Shown: positions 38,596 to 47,996, numbered from the stretch's first letter. The stretch: 64,000 nt of DNA from an uncultured Chlorobiaceae bacterium (GCA_903869365.1 CAIPYV010000062.1:1-64000), one strand, 5' to 3'. Made by a program: numbers and translations. Notes: generated by a model not told the origin, from the letters alone.

Positions 38596-39156
38596 ATGAA
38601 GGTAGAGTCCAGAAAAAGGCAGTTTATTTTAGATGGTAAGATCAAGGCTTGCTTCTGTGAAGGATGCGGTCAGATTACCGACAAGACGTTTGTTGGCGAA
38701 TGGATACCAAGTGATAAACCGAAGGACGATGATTTTCTGACGGCAGTTCCGGTTAAAAAGCATAAAGACGGGAAGAATGGTGTAAGCGATATACCTCCTG
38801 CAGCTGAAAACCAGTACTGGATTCGCTGTTCGCAGTGCAATCAGGTTTTCTTGCTCAAGGAGTGGCAGATACAGATTGACAGGGAAGTCAGTCCAGAAGA
38901 GTTGAAAGCCGAAGATTGTCAGGTGTATTCACCCCATGGTATTTACGCTAAAGGTGATGCACTCTATCATAAGGCGCTTGGTGAGGTTGGGGTGGTCAGG
39001 GAAAAACAGGCAACAGGCAGTGGAGCTTTCGTTATTATTGTGGAATTTTGTAAAAGCGGCAGAAAACAGCTTCTCGAAAATGTGCAGCTGAATTCCTCCA
39101 AAGAAAAAAATTCAGAGAGCCTTACCGATATTATTAAATTAAAACTAAGACGTTGA
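38596..39156 (+). CDS. Unknown zinc-ribbon protein with C-terminal SH3-like domain
   Basis: The 186-residue protein carries two CxxC knuckles (CFCEGCGQ near 19 and RCSQCNQ near 81) that could bind one zinc. A C-terminal segment GDALYHKALGEVGVVREKQ...FVIIVEFCKSGRKQLLENV resembles the small SH3/Tudor-like domain seen at the end of UvrD and related nucleic-acid proteins. I do not recognise the full-length family. It lies 24 bases upstream of rpsU on the same strand, so a link to RNA or translation is possible. Confidence 0.8.
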   Translation: MKVESRKRQFILDGKIKACFCEGCGQITDKTFVGEWIPSDKPKDDDFLTAVPVKKHKDGKNGVSDIPPAAENQYWIRCSQCNQVFLLKEWQIQIDREVSPEELKAEDCQVYSPHGIYAKGDALYHKALGEVGVVREKQATGSGAFVIIVEFCKSGRKQLLENVQLNSSKEKNSESLTDIIKLKLRR

Positions 39157-39180
39157 TCTTTTAAAAGGGGGTGAATTACA

Positions 39181-39378
39181 TTGGTTAGTGTGCAGATAAA
39201 TGATAATGAATCAATCGATAAAATGCTGAAACGCTTCAAGAAAAAGTATGAGCGGGCAGGAGTTTTAAAGGAGTTTCGTGCAAACGCATACTTTGTTAAA
39301 CCTTCGATTGATGGTCGTTTAAAGCGTTCGAGAAGCAGACGTAGAGCCCAGCGGGCAAATGAAGAACGCAATTCATGA
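39181..39378 (+). CDS. rpsU: 30S ribosomal protein S21
   Basis: The 65-residue protein [20 protein letters not shown] continues with the basic tail [17 protein letters not shown] typical of S21. The start is TTG at 39181, supported by AGGGGGTGA seven bases upstream; no in-frame ATG exists before it. S21 sits near the anti-Shine-Dalgarno of 16S rRNA. A terminator follows. Confidence 0.95.
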   Translation: MVSVQINDNESIDKMLKRFKKKYERAGVLKEFRANAYFVKPSIDGRLKRSRSRRRAQRANEERNS

Positions 39379-39405
39379 TCATTCTGATCGTAACAGTTAT
39401 GCAAG

Positions 39406-39436
39406 GCAGCTCCTAAACGGGAGTTGCTTTTTTTTT
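39406..39436 (+). terminator. Terminator of rpsU
   Basis: GCAGCTCC (39406-39413) pairs with GGAGTTGC (39420-39427), including one G-U pair, and is followed by nine T residues. It separates rpsU from aroA. Confidence 0.9.
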
Positions 39437-39458
39437 GTAAACACCAATCTATTGACTC

Positions 39459-40763
39459 ATGAGAGTGTTCAAGGGTGAAGTTACAGCGTTGCCGCCAGAC
39501 AAGTCGATCTCCCATCGTGCAGCGCTTATTGGCGCATTGTCGGAAGGAACAACAGAGATCACGAATTTTTCCGGAGGATTTGATAATCAGTCAACCCTCA
39601 GTGTGTTAAAGGAAGCCGGCATTACGATCATACAGCAGGAAGAGGAAGCTGCGTCCGGTCGTCGTATTCGAAAAGTAGTCATAGAATCAAAAGGATTATG
39701 GAGTTTTCATGAGCCTTCCGCTCCGTTGATGTGCAACAATTCAGGTAGCACCATGCGAATGTTTGCCGGTATTCTTGCCGCTCAGCCATTTGCAAGTGAA
39801 CTGATAGGTGATAGTTCGCTGATGAAGCGGCCAATGAAAAGGGTTGCTGATCCCTTGCGTCAGATGGGGGCAGCTGTGGAGCTTTCAGACTCAGGAACCG
39901 CACCGATCAGGATACAAGGCACCAAAGAGCTTAAACCTGTCGAGTACAGGCTTCCTGTACCCTCAGCGCAGGTGAAGTCACTGGTGGCCTTTGCCGCCCT
40001 TCATGCTGATGGCGAAACCAGGATTATCGAAACGGTGCGTTCGCGTGATCATACCGAAGTGATGCTCGATCTTGAAACCATAATGCATGAGGGCGATCGG
40101 ATCATTGTCGTGCCAGGAAGAAAACGTCTTGCCGCAAAACCCTTTTATATTCCCGCCGACCCTTCCGCAGCATGTTTTATTGTCTCGCTTGGCCTGCTGG
40201 CCCGCGGTTCTGAAATCCTGATCAGGGATGTCTGTCTCAACCCTACAAGAGCAGCATATCTTGCTATTCTTTCTGCTGCCGGGGCTGGTATAACAATTGA
40301 AAACCAGCGGGTGATCGGCGGGGAATCCATTGGAGATATTCTTGTCCGGAACATTGCAGGGATTGAACCTCTTCAGATCAGCGATCCGCAGCTGGTTTCT
40401 TTTATTATTGATGAAATACCAATGCTTGCCGTGCTTTCAGCGTTTGCATCCGGCCAGTTTGAACTCCATAACGCCTCCGAGCTGAGAACCAAGGAGAGTG
40501 ACCGGATCGATGCCCTTGTGGTCAATCTTCAGCGCCTTGGCTTTGATTGTGAAGAGTATCCGGACGGCTTCATTGTCAAGGGCCGCATGAGAATACCATC
40601 AGGAACGGTAGTAATCGACAGCTTTGATGATCACCGCATTGCCATGAGCTTTGCCATTGCCAGCAAGGCAGTGGGGATCGAACTCGATATTACCGATATC
40701 AAGGTGGTCGGTGTTTCTTTTCCGAATTTTTTTGAAATTATTGACGGCTTGGAAGTCCGATAG
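39459..40763 (+). CDS. aroA: 3-phosphoshikimate 1-carboxyvinyltransferase (EPSP synthase)
   Basis: AroA joins shikimate 3-phosphate and PEP in chorismate synthesis. It has [18 protein letters not shown] (about 10), the signature [20 protein letters not shown] (about 88), [15 protein letters not shown] (about 167) and [14 protein letters not shown] (about 344). The 434-residue protein is full length. The ATG at 39459 lies shortly after the rpsU terminator with no strong ribosome site. Confidence 0.97.
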   Translation: MRVFKGEVTALPPDKSISHRAALIGALSEGTTEITNFSGGFDNQSTLSVLKEAGITIIQQEEEAASGRRIRKVVIESKGLWSFHEPSAPLMCNNSGSTMRMFAGILAAQPFASELIGDSSLMKRPMKRVADPLRQMGAAVELSDSGTAPIRIQGTKELKPVEYRLPVPSAQVKSLVAFAALHADGETRIIETVRSRDHTEVMLDLETIMHEGDRIIVVPGRKRLAAKPFYIPADPSAACFIVSLGLLARGSEILIRDVCLNPTRAAYLAILSAAGAGITIENQRVIGGESIGDILVRNIAGIEPLQISDPQLVSFIIDEIPMLAVLSAFASGQFELHNASELRTKESDRIDALVVNLQRLGFDCEEYPDGFIVKGRMRIPSGTVVIDSFDDHRIAMSFAIASKAVGIELDITDIKVVGVSFPNFFEIIDGLEVR

Positions 40764-40780
40764 TTCAGGTGCCTTTTCGT

Positions 40781-41572
40781 TCAGCTAAGTCGGACTTGTT
40801 CGATATGGTCAAGCAGTGCAAGGTTGAAAACCTCGGGCTGCTCCATATTTGAGATATGTCCAGCGTCAGCAAGCAGCCGGAGCTGTGAACCCGGGATTCT
40901 GGAACTTATGCTTCTTGCCGTGTCAGGAGTAGTGAGTTTGTCTTCAGCCCCGTTAAGAACCAGGACAGGGCAGGAAATGGTTGCAAGAAGAGAAGTTGCA
41001 TCGGAACGCATCATGATGGCCCGCATTGCTGCGGTGATGACACCTGCCGGCTGCGCTCTGATCATACTCTCGGCTTGTGCGACCAGTCCCGTTCTCGTGG
41101 TGTACGTTGCCGGGGTAAAATAATTTGGTATCATACGCCGTATCGCTTCCTGTGATCCACCAGTTTCTATTGCACCGATGAACTCTTCGCGCGCCAATCG
41201 GGCTTCGGGCGTATCACCTTCTGCTCTTGTATCGCAAAGCACCAGAGATGCTGTTTTTTCTGGGTAGACTCGGTAGAATTCAAATGCCTGATAGCCACCC
41301 ATCGAAAGGCCGACAATCGTTGCTTTTTCAATGTCCAGTGATTCAAGAAGCAATGCCAGCTCATGGGCATAATCGGTAAAGGTCCAGCTCTCTTTTGCTT
41401 CTGAGCCTTCAATGCCATAAGCGTTCGGAGCTATAACCGTCATGCCTTTATGCACAAGGGGTTCAATCTGGAGCTGCCACATGGCGGCAGAGAGTGGAAA
41501 AGCATGCAACAGAAGAACAGCATGACTTTTTGTGCCACATCCTGCTGGGTCGGCTCTGAAGTATGTCAGCAT
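40781..41572 (-). CDS. Alpha/beta-hydrolase fold protein
   Basis: The 263-residue protein shows the nucleophile elbow GLSMGGYQA (about 98), the acid in LVLNGAEDKLTTP (about 211) and the catalytic His in ADAGHISNMEQPE (about 240). LLHAFPLSAAMWQ at the N-terminus supplies the oxyanion hole. It resembles 3-oxoadipate enol-lactonase and haloperoxidase-like hydrolases, but the substrate is unknown. It ends 18 bases from the aroA stop (convergent), and a YtxH gene ends three bases upstream of its start. Confidence 0.87.
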   Translation of the reverse strand: MLTYFRADPAGCGTKSHAVLLLHAFPLSAAMWQLQIEPLVHKGMTVIAPNAYGIEGSEAKESWTFTDYAHELALLLESLDIEKATIVGLSMGGYQAFEFYRVYPEKTASLVLCDTRAEGDTPEARLAREEFIGAIETGGSQEAIRRMIPNYFTPATYTTRTGLVAQAESMIRAQPAGVITAAMRAIMMRSDATSLLATISCPVLVLNGAEDKLTTPDTARSISSRIPGSQLRLLADAGHISNMEQPEVFNLALLDHIEQVRLS

Positions 41573-41575
41573 CTC

Positions 41576-41899
41576 TCAGTTTTCCTGAGTTTTAGGATAT
41601 CCCTTGATGTCCCTGATAATGCTGTTCGCTTCGTTGAGAATTTTTTTGGCTTCGTCACGAGCGTTGTCAATGATATCCTGAGAGCGTTGTTTTGCATCAT
41701 TGCTGTAGGCATCATCGTGCTCATTGTTTTCGTATAATTCCGTGGCTTTGTCGATTGCAAGTTTTACCTTGCCGGAAATAATCTGCTGGGTTTCAATTCC
41801 TTTATGCGGAGCAAACAGCAATCCCATGATAGTCCCTACAGCCGCGCCAAGCGCTGCTCCGAAAAAAAGCCCCTTGTAAAACTTATCCTGTTGTTCCAT
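41576..41899 (-). CDS. YtxH-domain small membrane-associated protein
   Basis: From the ATG at 41899 the product is 107 residues: MEQQDKFYKGLFFGAALGAA, with a Gly/Ala-rich hydrophobic segment (about 10-32) and then LLFAPHKGIETQQ, the YtxH signature, followed by a charged helical tail. YtxH proteins are small general-stress or envelope proteins of unclear function. The frame is open to 41974, but that would overlap the upstream gene. It is followed after three bases by the hydrolase. Confidence 0.8.
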   Translation of the reverse strand: MEQQDKFYKGLFFGAALGAAVGTIMGLLFAPHKGIETQQIISGKVKLAIDKATELYENNEHDDAYSNDAKQRSQDIIDNARDEAKKILNEANSIIRDIKGYPKTQEN

Positions 41900-41937
41900 A
41901 GTGCGATGAGGTTTTGTTTTCAAAGAATATAAGATTT

Positions 41938-43347
41938 TTAACCCTTTAACATACTCATAATCTCTTCGCGGCACTCGACTATGCGCTCTACCAGATCCTG
42001 ATGGCAGAGGAGTCTGAACTTCTTGGTGTAGCGTTCAAAGGCCAGAATAAAGTCTGATCTGAAAACCGATTCGTTCAGATCATCAAACCGAATGTATTCT
42101 GACTCAAGCTGCAGGTTATAGTGGATGTGTTCGGAACGGGTAGGATAGACCCTGAGCTCTTTCAGATCTGCATAATCAAAAATATCTTTTTTCGAGGGCG
42201 GGTCAATCAGCACCTCATGACCATGAAGGCCGAGATGGTAACGTTTGTTGAGAAAGTTACAAATCTCCACCTCCTTTACTCGGCGCATCTTGCTGTCAGC
42301 ATTATAGATGAACCAGCGATCATCAGCCTGGGCAGAATCATCGAGGTAGGGTTGCACAGTTATTGCCCTTTTGTAAACCCTGCGCATGAGGATATCCTCC
42401 AGAAGGGCTCCAAGGGGATGATCTTTTTCCGGCATAAGGTTTTTCAGCTCATGCAGCACCCGATCATCGGCATTGCCGTAAAAAAGTTCACGCATGGCGT
42501 CAGGTGACAGAAGTTCTTCACTGGCAATATCCTGTAGAAGTCGTCGAAGCATAGCCGAAAGAGCCCTGCTGGTATGATGCCAGTAGACATTGCGCATCAT
42601 CATGTATTTTGCAAAGAGCAGGCTTTCAAGCGGTGCAATGCCTTTTTCTGTTATGGCAAACCGTTCACGCTGCGGATCGGGCACAAATGACTCAATCAGC
42701 CGTTCAATATCGATGCTTCCATAAGGAATGTTGCAGTGGTGAGCGTCGCGCATGAGATAGTCCATTTTATCAGGGTCAAGCGTACCGCTGATAAGTTTTC
42801 CAAACCGGTTCCCTGAACTTCCGGTGATAAGGCTTATGACCGATTCGGGCGATACTTTCCACTCTTCCTGCAGGATTTCAGCTATGGTTGCAACCCCTGG
42901 ATTTTTCTCATAAATAAAGTGCCGGCAGAGTTCCTCATGATGCAGAAATACCGGTTCGCTCCCGTACAGGGGAATCTGTTCCTCAATAATATGGGCATGG
43001 GGAAAGTGACCGATATCGTGCAGCAGGCATGACGATAGCAATACCCTGCAGTTATGGTCATCAAATTGAAAGTTGTCATTCTGAAGACTGAGGGCTAAAG
43101 GGTTTGTCAGCATCCTCTGCAGAATGAGCTTCATAAGATGATAAACCCCTATCGAGTGCTCAAACCGCGTATGAGTAGCTCCAGGGTAGACCTGCTGTGA
43201 GAAGGAGAGCTGCCGTATTCCCTTAAGACGCAGAAACGTAGGGTGGGAAAGAATCTGTTTCATCGCTCCGCTCAGCGGGATGTGTCCCCAGATGGGTATG
43301 CGGATAAATCCACCGTCAGAGTGAAAAAGCAAGTGTTCAGCTATCAT
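41938..43347 (-). CDS. HD-domain phosphohydrolase (SAMHD1/dGTPase-like)
   Basis: The 469-residue protein has H-GATHTRFEHSIGVYHLMK (about 57) and the metal motif LLSSCLLHDIGHFPHAHI (about 107), then SGTLDPDKMDYLMRDAHHC (about 186). This layout matches the HD superfamily branch that includes deoxynucleotide triphosphohydrolases and SAMHD1. The substrate is probably a nucleotide, but this is by family only. The YtxH gene follows 38 bases downstream. No start-site ribosome motif is evident. Confidence 0.88.
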   Translation of the reverse strand: MIAEHLLFHSDGGFIRIPIWGHIPLSGAMKQILSHPTFLRLKGIRQLSFSQQVYPGATHTRFEHSIGVYHLMKLILQRMLTNPLALSLQNDNFQFDDHNCRVLLSSCLLHDIGHFPHAHIIEEQIPLYGSEPVFLHHEELCRHFIYEKNPGVATIAEILQEEWKVSPESVISLITGSSGNRFGKLISGTLDPDKMDYLMRDAHHCNIPYGSIDIERLIESFVPDPQRERFAITEKGIAPLESLLFAKYMMMRNVYWHHTSRALSAMLRRLLQDIASEELLSPDAMRELFYGNADDRVLHELKNLMPEKDHPLGALLEDILMRRVYKRAITVQPYLDDSAQADDRWFIYNADSKMRRVKEVEICNFLNKRYHLGLHGHEVLIDPPSKKDIFDYADLKELRVYPTRSEHIHYNLQLESEYIRFDDLNESVFRSDFILAFERYTKKFRLLCHQDLVERIVECREEIMSMLKG

Positions 43348-43513
43348 GGTCTCACTGGGGTTTATAAAATACTGGCTATGTCATGAAGATACGCAACTGA
43401 TCACGGTCAGCAAACCGCAAGCCTGAAGTGGGAGCAGAAGATCTATCTGATAAAACAGATCAAAATAAACGTAATATAGGTGGATTTTTATTGGGAAATA
43501 AATTTTATTATTC

Positions 43514-43541
43514 GTAATATTGAAGTGAAAAATAATATTAC
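43514..43541. repeat. Inverted repeat upstream of the dual-OB-like gene
   Basis: GTAATATT (43514-43521) and AATATTAC (43534-43541) are perfect reverse complements 12 bases apart, in AT-rich DNA 55 bases before the ATG at 43596. The arrangement suits a dimeric regulator binding site. The rest of 43348-43595 shows no gene. Confidence 0.35.
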
Positions 43542-43595
43542 TTTTGTTCTTAGTTGCTCTGTCCAATAAACTTTTTTGTTATCCAAGGGAGAGAT

Positions 43596-44297
43596 ATGCA
43601 GAATATTATTGTTACCGATCTCACGGGCTTAACTCATCAGCAGGTTGTTTCTACGGCAGGAATCGATTTGATGACCGGTACATGCATTCGGTTGGTGCCG
43701 TACCTTACGACTTCAGAATGCAAAAGATTCAACATTTTTCCCGGTGTGATTCTAAGTGGAGAATTTACTCCGGTTCAAAATCTTATAGCTCCACATTACG
43801 AAGATATGTTTTACAAAAAGCTCAGCAATTTTGGCACATGTAGTTCTTCGGATTTTAAACTTGCGTTAGAGGCAGGATTATTTGATACCGTAGAAAAGGG
43901 GTTTCAGATTGAATTAGTGCAAAATCAAAAGTACATTCCTGTGAGTCATGCCGTAGATAGATCAATAATAACAATAAAAACCCAACCAGGCAGTGTTGAA
44001 ATTGTTGAGAGTGCATACCATCCTGGGAAGATAAAGTTAAATTTTGTAGATAATTCCGATCGTGCGTTTAAATTTATGCCCTTAACTGACTTTGGTCTTA
44101 ATGGTTTTGCAGAGAGTTGCCATAACCTGAAAGAGCTGAAAACATTGAACGACTTTATTCGTTCGCAAGCCGAAATCTATCTGCGTATAGGCTTGAGCAC
44201 CCCTTGGAACAATGGCACGACCAATGGTTATTGGATGCAGGTTAACGGACTCTATACTTTTCCGGACTACCATCATGAAATCAGAAATTATCATTGA
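43596..44297 (+). CDS. Unknown protein, possible dual OB-fold domain
   Basis: The ATG at 43596 follows AAGGGAGAG, giving 233 residues. The sequence is rich in beta strands, with two segments that look like OB folds (GTCIRLVPYLTT...GVILSGEFTP and KFMPLTDFGLNG...). It has a C-terminal IGLSTPWNNGTTNGYWMQVN-GLYTFPDY. The pattern IGLxRPW...GYWxQVNGIYTFPDY is one I associate with dual-OB-domain proteins found beside mobile and defence genes, from memory. No catalytic motif is seen. It is a lone plus-strand gene in AT-rich DNA between minus-strand genes, consistent with recent acquisition. Confidence 0.7.
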   Translation: MQNIIVTDLTGLTHQQVVSTAGIDLMTGTCIRLVPYLTTSECKRFNIFPGVILSGEFTPVQNLIAPHYEDMFYKKLSNFGTCSSSDFKLALEAGLFDTVEKGFQIELVQNQKYIPVSHAVDRSIITIKTQPGSVEIVESAYHPGKIKLNFVDNSDRAFKFMPLTDFGLNGFAESCHNLKELKTLNDFIRSQAEIYLRIGLSTPWNNGTTNGYWMQVNGLYTFPDYHHEIRNYH

Positions 44298-44299
44298 TG

Positions 44300-45796
44300 T
44301 TATGCCTTTCTCGCCTCCTTGAGATGCAACTTGCACACCTTGCGGAAATGGTGGCCATAAATAGCAAGCGTTACAGCATGCGGTAACGCCTTCTGGCGGT
44401 TGAAAAAGGTCCATGTCAGCATTTTCCAGTATTGAAAACGTTCCCTGCCTACGACACCGAGCACTACTGTTGATCGGGCAAAAGCCATGAGGTGACCGAT
44501 ACGAAAGCCTCCTTTGAATGCAGGAGTTTGGTACTCACTGAGGAGTGTTCGGATTCTGTTATAATACTGTTTCGGAGCATAGAGCTGAGTCATCATGTCA
44601 GTATATCCCTTACGCAGAATTTCCATATCCATTTTCGGTATAATATTGGTGTTGCTGTCGGCATTATCTCCGCTTGAGTTATGCAGCAGCCGCCCCTCTT
44701 TTTGCATACGTTCATAGAGCTTTGTGCCGGGCAGAGCCTGAAGGATACCGACCATGGCGGTGACGATACCGCTTTTCTGGATGAATTCAACCTGCTTCTG
44801 GAAAATCGATGGAGTGTCGCTGTCAAAACCGACAATAAACCCTCCCTGAACCTCCATGCCTGCCTGCTGAATTTTTTTTATGTTACCAAGCATGTCTCTT
44901 GATGTGTTGTGCTCTTTGCCGCAAGCTTCAAGTGCGGTGTTATCAGGAGTTTCAATGCCGATAAAAACCTGGGTAAATCCGGCTTGTACCATCAGCGACA
45001 TCAGTTCACTATCATCAGCCAAGTTGATCGAACATTCAGTAAAAAATTTGGTGGTTGATTTGTTGTTATGTTGCCATTCGATCAGTTGTGGAAGAAGTTC
45101 TTTTTTAAGGTAACTTTTGTGGGCAATAAAGTTATCGTCAACGAAAAAGATGCTGTCCCGCCAACCCAGTCGTTTTATCCCGTCAAGCTCTTCAATAATC
45201 TGGGCGCTTTTTTTCGTGCGGATTTTATGGCCGAAAAGTGCCGTTACATTGCAGAAATCGCAGCGGTAAGGACAGCCTCTTGAAAACTGAACTGCCATAG
45301 CGACATACTTTTTTATGTCAAGCAGATGCCATTGCGGTACAGGTGTAAGGGTAATATCCGGAAAGAGTTCCGAGGTGTAGATTTTTTTTGGAGTTCCATT
45401 CTTCAAATCTTCAAGAAAAGGCTGCAGGGTAAGCTCAGCTTCGTTGAGGACAAAATGATCAACAGTAGGGAAGGCTTCAGGTTCTGAAGTAAAGAGTGGG
45501 CCTCCGGCAACCACCGTCAGGCCGGCCTTGTTGCACAGGTCAATGATCTTTCTTGCCGATTCCTGCTGTACTGCCATGGCGCTGATAAAAGCCATGTCGG
45601 CCCATGCAATCTCCTTCGCTGTCAAGATGGATACATTAAGGTCGATCAGCTTTTTTTCCCAGCTTTCAGGAAGCATTGATGCTACGGTTAAAAGTCCGAG
45701 CGGAGGCAGCGATGCTTTCTTGTTTACAAACTTCAGGGCATGCTTGAAACTCCAGAAGGTATCAGGAAATTCAGGGTAGATCAGCAGAATATTCAT
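44300..45796 (-). CDS. B12-binding radical SAM protein, DUF4070 family (BchQ/BchR-like)
   Basis: The 498-residue protein starts LLIYPEFPDTFWSFKHALKF, continues with a B12-binding-type domain (about 1-140, VVAGGPLFTS) and a radical SAM core with the cluster motif SRGCPYRCDFCNVTALFG (about 173). A C-terminal DUF4070 region follows (about 360-498). In green sulfur bacteria this family includes BchQ and BchR, which methylate C-8 and C-12 side chains of antenna BChl, and elsewhere hopanoid C-2 methylases. Which reaction this copy performs is not readable. It ends three bases from the convergent dual-OB-like gene. Confidence 0.87.
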   Translation of the reverse strand: MNILLIYPEFPDTFWSFKHALKFVNKKASLPPLGLLTVASMLPESWEKKLIDLNVSILTAKEIAWADMAFISAMAVQQESARKIIDLCNKAGLTVVAGGPLFTSEPEAFPTVDHFVLNEAELTLQPFLEDLKNGTPKKIYTSELFPDITLTPVPQWHLLDIKKYVAMAVQFSRGCPYRCDFCNVTALFGHKIRTKKSAQIIEELDGIKRLGWRDSIFFVDDNFIAHKSYLKKELLPQLIEWQHNNKSTTKFFTECSINLADDSELMSLMVQAGFTQVFIGIETPDNTALEACGKEHNTSRDMLGNIKKIQQAGMEVQGGFIVGFDSDTPSIFQKQVEFIQKSGIVTAMVGILQALPGTKLYERMQKEGRLLHNSSGDNADSNTNIIPKMDMEILRKGYTDMMTQLYAPKQYYNRIRTLLSEYQTPAFKGGFRIGHLMAFARSTVVLGVVGRERFQYWKMLTWTFFNRQKALPHAVTLAIYGHHFRKVCKLHLKEARKA

Positions 45797-45934
45797 TGTA
45801 GCATTGACTCCGGCAATTCAGTTTGATGTCGTCGTATACAATAAAGAGCAAACTCATAATTAACTCTCTCTCTTCATATATAAAACACTGAAAGGACGAT
45901 AGAAAGTTGCATACATAAAACATATACTCGTGCA

Positions 45935-46669
45935 CTAATATCTGTCAAGCGTAAATTTTTCGCCGAGATACATTTTCCTTACCTCTGGGTTGGAAGCTAT
46001 TTCTTCAGGGCTTCCATGCATGAAGATGCTGCCATCGAAAAGCAGGTAGGCATGGTTGGTAATAGAGAGGGTTTCATGCACATTATGGTCGGTTATGAGT
46101 ACACCGATGCCGCGTTTGGCAAGCCCTTCAACGATCTGCTGAATATCTTCAACGGCAATGGGGTCAACTCCGGCAAATGGTTCATCAAGCAGGATAAATT
46201 TTGGGTTAAGCGACAATGCTCGTGCTATTTCTGTACGCCTGCGTTCACCACCTGAGAGGGCATAGCCCATGCTTTTTCGAATCCCTGCAATGTTGAGATC
46301 TTCCAGCATCATATTTGTTTTCTCCTTCCTTTCTGCTTTTGAAAGGGAGGTGAATTCCAGCACACTCAGGATGTTTTCCTCTACCGTCAAGTTGCGGAAC
46401 ACTGAAGCTTCCTGGGGGAGATAACCAATACCAAGGCGTGCCCGCTTGTACATGGGAAAGCGAGTAATGTTTGTTGAATCCAGAAAGACATCTCCCCCGT
46501 TTGGTCGAACCAAGCCCACAATCATATAAAACGTTGTGGTCTTTCCAGCTCCGTTCGGCCCAAGAAGTCCTACGATTTCACCTTGTTTCACCTCGATCGA
46601 TGAGCTTTTTACAACTTCTCGTTTGTTGTAGATCTTTTTCAATTTGCTGCAGCTCAGAATTGCTTTCAT
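45935..46669 (-). CDS. lptB: LPS-export ABC transporter ATPase
   Basis: LptB powers extraction of LPS from the inner membrane with LptF/G. The 244-residue ATPase has Walker [17 protein letters not shown] (about 34), [19 protein letters not shown] (about 81), the signature [16 protein letters not shown] (about 139), Walker [21 protein letters not shown] and the H-loop ITDHN. These are LptB hallmarks. The partner genes are not in the window. Confidence 0.95.
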   Translation of the reverse strand: MKAILSCSKLKKIYNKREVVKSSSIEVKQGEIVGLLGPNGAGKTTTFYMIVGLVRPNGGDVFLDSTNITRFPMYKRARLGIGYLPQEASVFRNLTVEENILSVLEFTSLSKAERKEKTNMMLEDLNIAGIRKSMGYALSGGERRRTEIARALSLNPKFILLDEPFAGVDPIAVEDIQQIVEGLAKRGIGVLITDHNVHETLSITNHAYLLFDGSIFMHGSPEEIASNPEVRKMYLGEKFTLDRY

Positions 46670-46812
46670 ACCGATGCTGAAAAGGTAAAGTTTTGGAGTG
46701 TTGTCTCTTACGCTGGGGTAGGCTAAACTACTCCTTCAATGTACAATTTATAGAAAATATTGTATGACAAAAGAGCGGGTGAAGGGGAATGGCAAGAAGC
46801 AGACCGGGCAAT

Positions 46813-46839
46813 AAAAAAACGAGGCGAATAGCCTCGTTT
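46813..46839 (-). terminator. Terminator of csmE
   Basis: AAACGAGGC (46817-46825) and GCCTCGTTT (46831-46839) form a nine-base-pair stem with a five-base loop. On the minus strand the stem is followed by a run of T (the A-run at 46813-46819). It lies 57 bases past the csmE stop. Confidence 0.88.
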
Positions 46840-46895
46840 ATAATTTCTTACAAATCCATGGACATTACCATTGAAGATCAAAAAGTCGTACAGCC

Positions 46896-47141
46896 TTAAT
46901 CTTTGAATCGTTGCTCAATCTCCTTACAGGGCTTGGCGTATCCTGAAACCTCAGGAGAAGAACCTCGTAACCCTGAACCACCATTCAGAAAAGGATAGGC
47001 GATATTCAGTAAACGCTTCGTCGTTTTTCCGATATTTTCAAGAGCATCTCCTACAACCCACCAGTGCCCATCAATGAAAACTTCCACAAATCTTCCGTAA
47101 GCCTCAGCTCCTCCGGTAAAAACTCCTGATAATTTGCTCAT
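46896..47141 (-). CDS. csmE: Chlorosome envelope protein E (CsmA paralogue)
   Basis: The ATG at 47141 gives 81 residues (a GTG two codons upstream is possible). The sequence aligns with CsmA: AYGRFVEVFIDGHWWVVGDA keeps the His that binds BChl a in CsmA, and [20 protein letters not shown] matches the CsmA C-terminal propeptide. CsmE is a minor envelope protein thought to share CsmA's pigment-binding mode. It is monocistronic, with its own terminator, far from the csmC-csmA operon. Confidence 0.93.
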   Translation of the reverse strand: MSKLSGVFTGGAEAYGRFVEVFIDGHWWVVGDALENIGKTTKRLLNIAYPFLNGGSGLRGSSPEVSGYAKPCKEIEQRFKD

Positions 47142-47308
47142 GGCCACTTGTTTTAGGGTTAACTACATTCTACTTCTAATTTAAAGAATCCAGCCAGTAT
47201 AAAAAAATGTTTTTATTCAGGAAATCAGTGTCACAGAACAATGACAAACTGACTGATCGACAAAGGATTTGCTATTTTACTTTTTTTAAAACTTATAGAT
47301 TTTATCCT

Positions 47309-47842
47309 ATGGGAAAAGTGATGCCTTACAAAGGAGTATGGCCGCAGCTGCATGAAACAGTTTTTATGACGGACGGCACGTATGTTATTGGCGATGTGCA
47401 CATTGGGGCATATTCAAGTATCTGGTTCAATGCGGTCGTTCGGGGTGATGTTTGTCCAATCCGTATCGGGGAGAAAACAAGTGTGCAGGATAATGCCACT
47501 CTGCATGTTACGCACGATACCGGTCCTCTGACCATTGGCAACTGTGTGACTATAGGTCATGGCGCGGTGCTGCATGCCTGTACGGTAAAGGATTATGTAT
47601 TGATCGGCATGGGCGCGGTACTGCTGGACGACTGTGTTGTCGAACCTTATTCGATTGTTGCGGCTGGATCACTGGTAAGGCAGGGTTTTACGGTACCTTC
47701 AGGTATGCTGGTTGCCGGAGTACCCGCCAAGGTTATGAGGCCGATTACCGAGGATGAGCGTCGCAATATTGAAGAGTCGCCTGAAAATTATGTACGCTAT
47801 TCGCAGAACTATCTGGAAGACGAAAAAGTCATTCGCAAATGA
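47309..47842 (+). CDS. Gamma-carbonic-anhydrase-like hexapeptide-repeat protein
   Basis: The ATG at 47309 starts the 177-residue protein MGKVMPYKGVWPQLHETVF. Left-handed beta-helix repeats follow (VIGDVHIGAYSSIWFNAVVR, VQDNATLHVTHD, TIGHGAVLHACTV), with His residues in positions used for metal binding. It ends with a helix. The family includes PaaY/YrdA-type proteins and gamma carbonic anhydrases; activity is uncertain. The ORF is open upstream to 47207, but that part lacks family similarity. Confidence 0.9.
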   Translation: MGKVMPYKGVWPQLHETVFMTDGTYVIGDVHIGAYSSIWFNAVVRGDVCPIRIGEKTSVQDNATLHVTHDTGPLTIGNCVTIGHGAVLHACTVKDYVLIGMGAVLLDDCVVEPYSIVAAGSLVRQGFTVPSGMLVAGVPAKVMRPITEDERRNIEESPENYVRYSQNYLEDEKVIRK

Positions 47843-47996
47843 GGTTTCAGTTGTTAATTTTTTTCAGATGGGTTCTTCCCTGATTTCGCTAAATTGCACC
47901 AGAAGTTTTTGATTTTGCCAGGCATAGAGGGCTTTTTCCTTGTGTTTTGGCAAGTCTTGTTTTTTTGAACGTATTACTGAAAATCTTTTTCATGTT

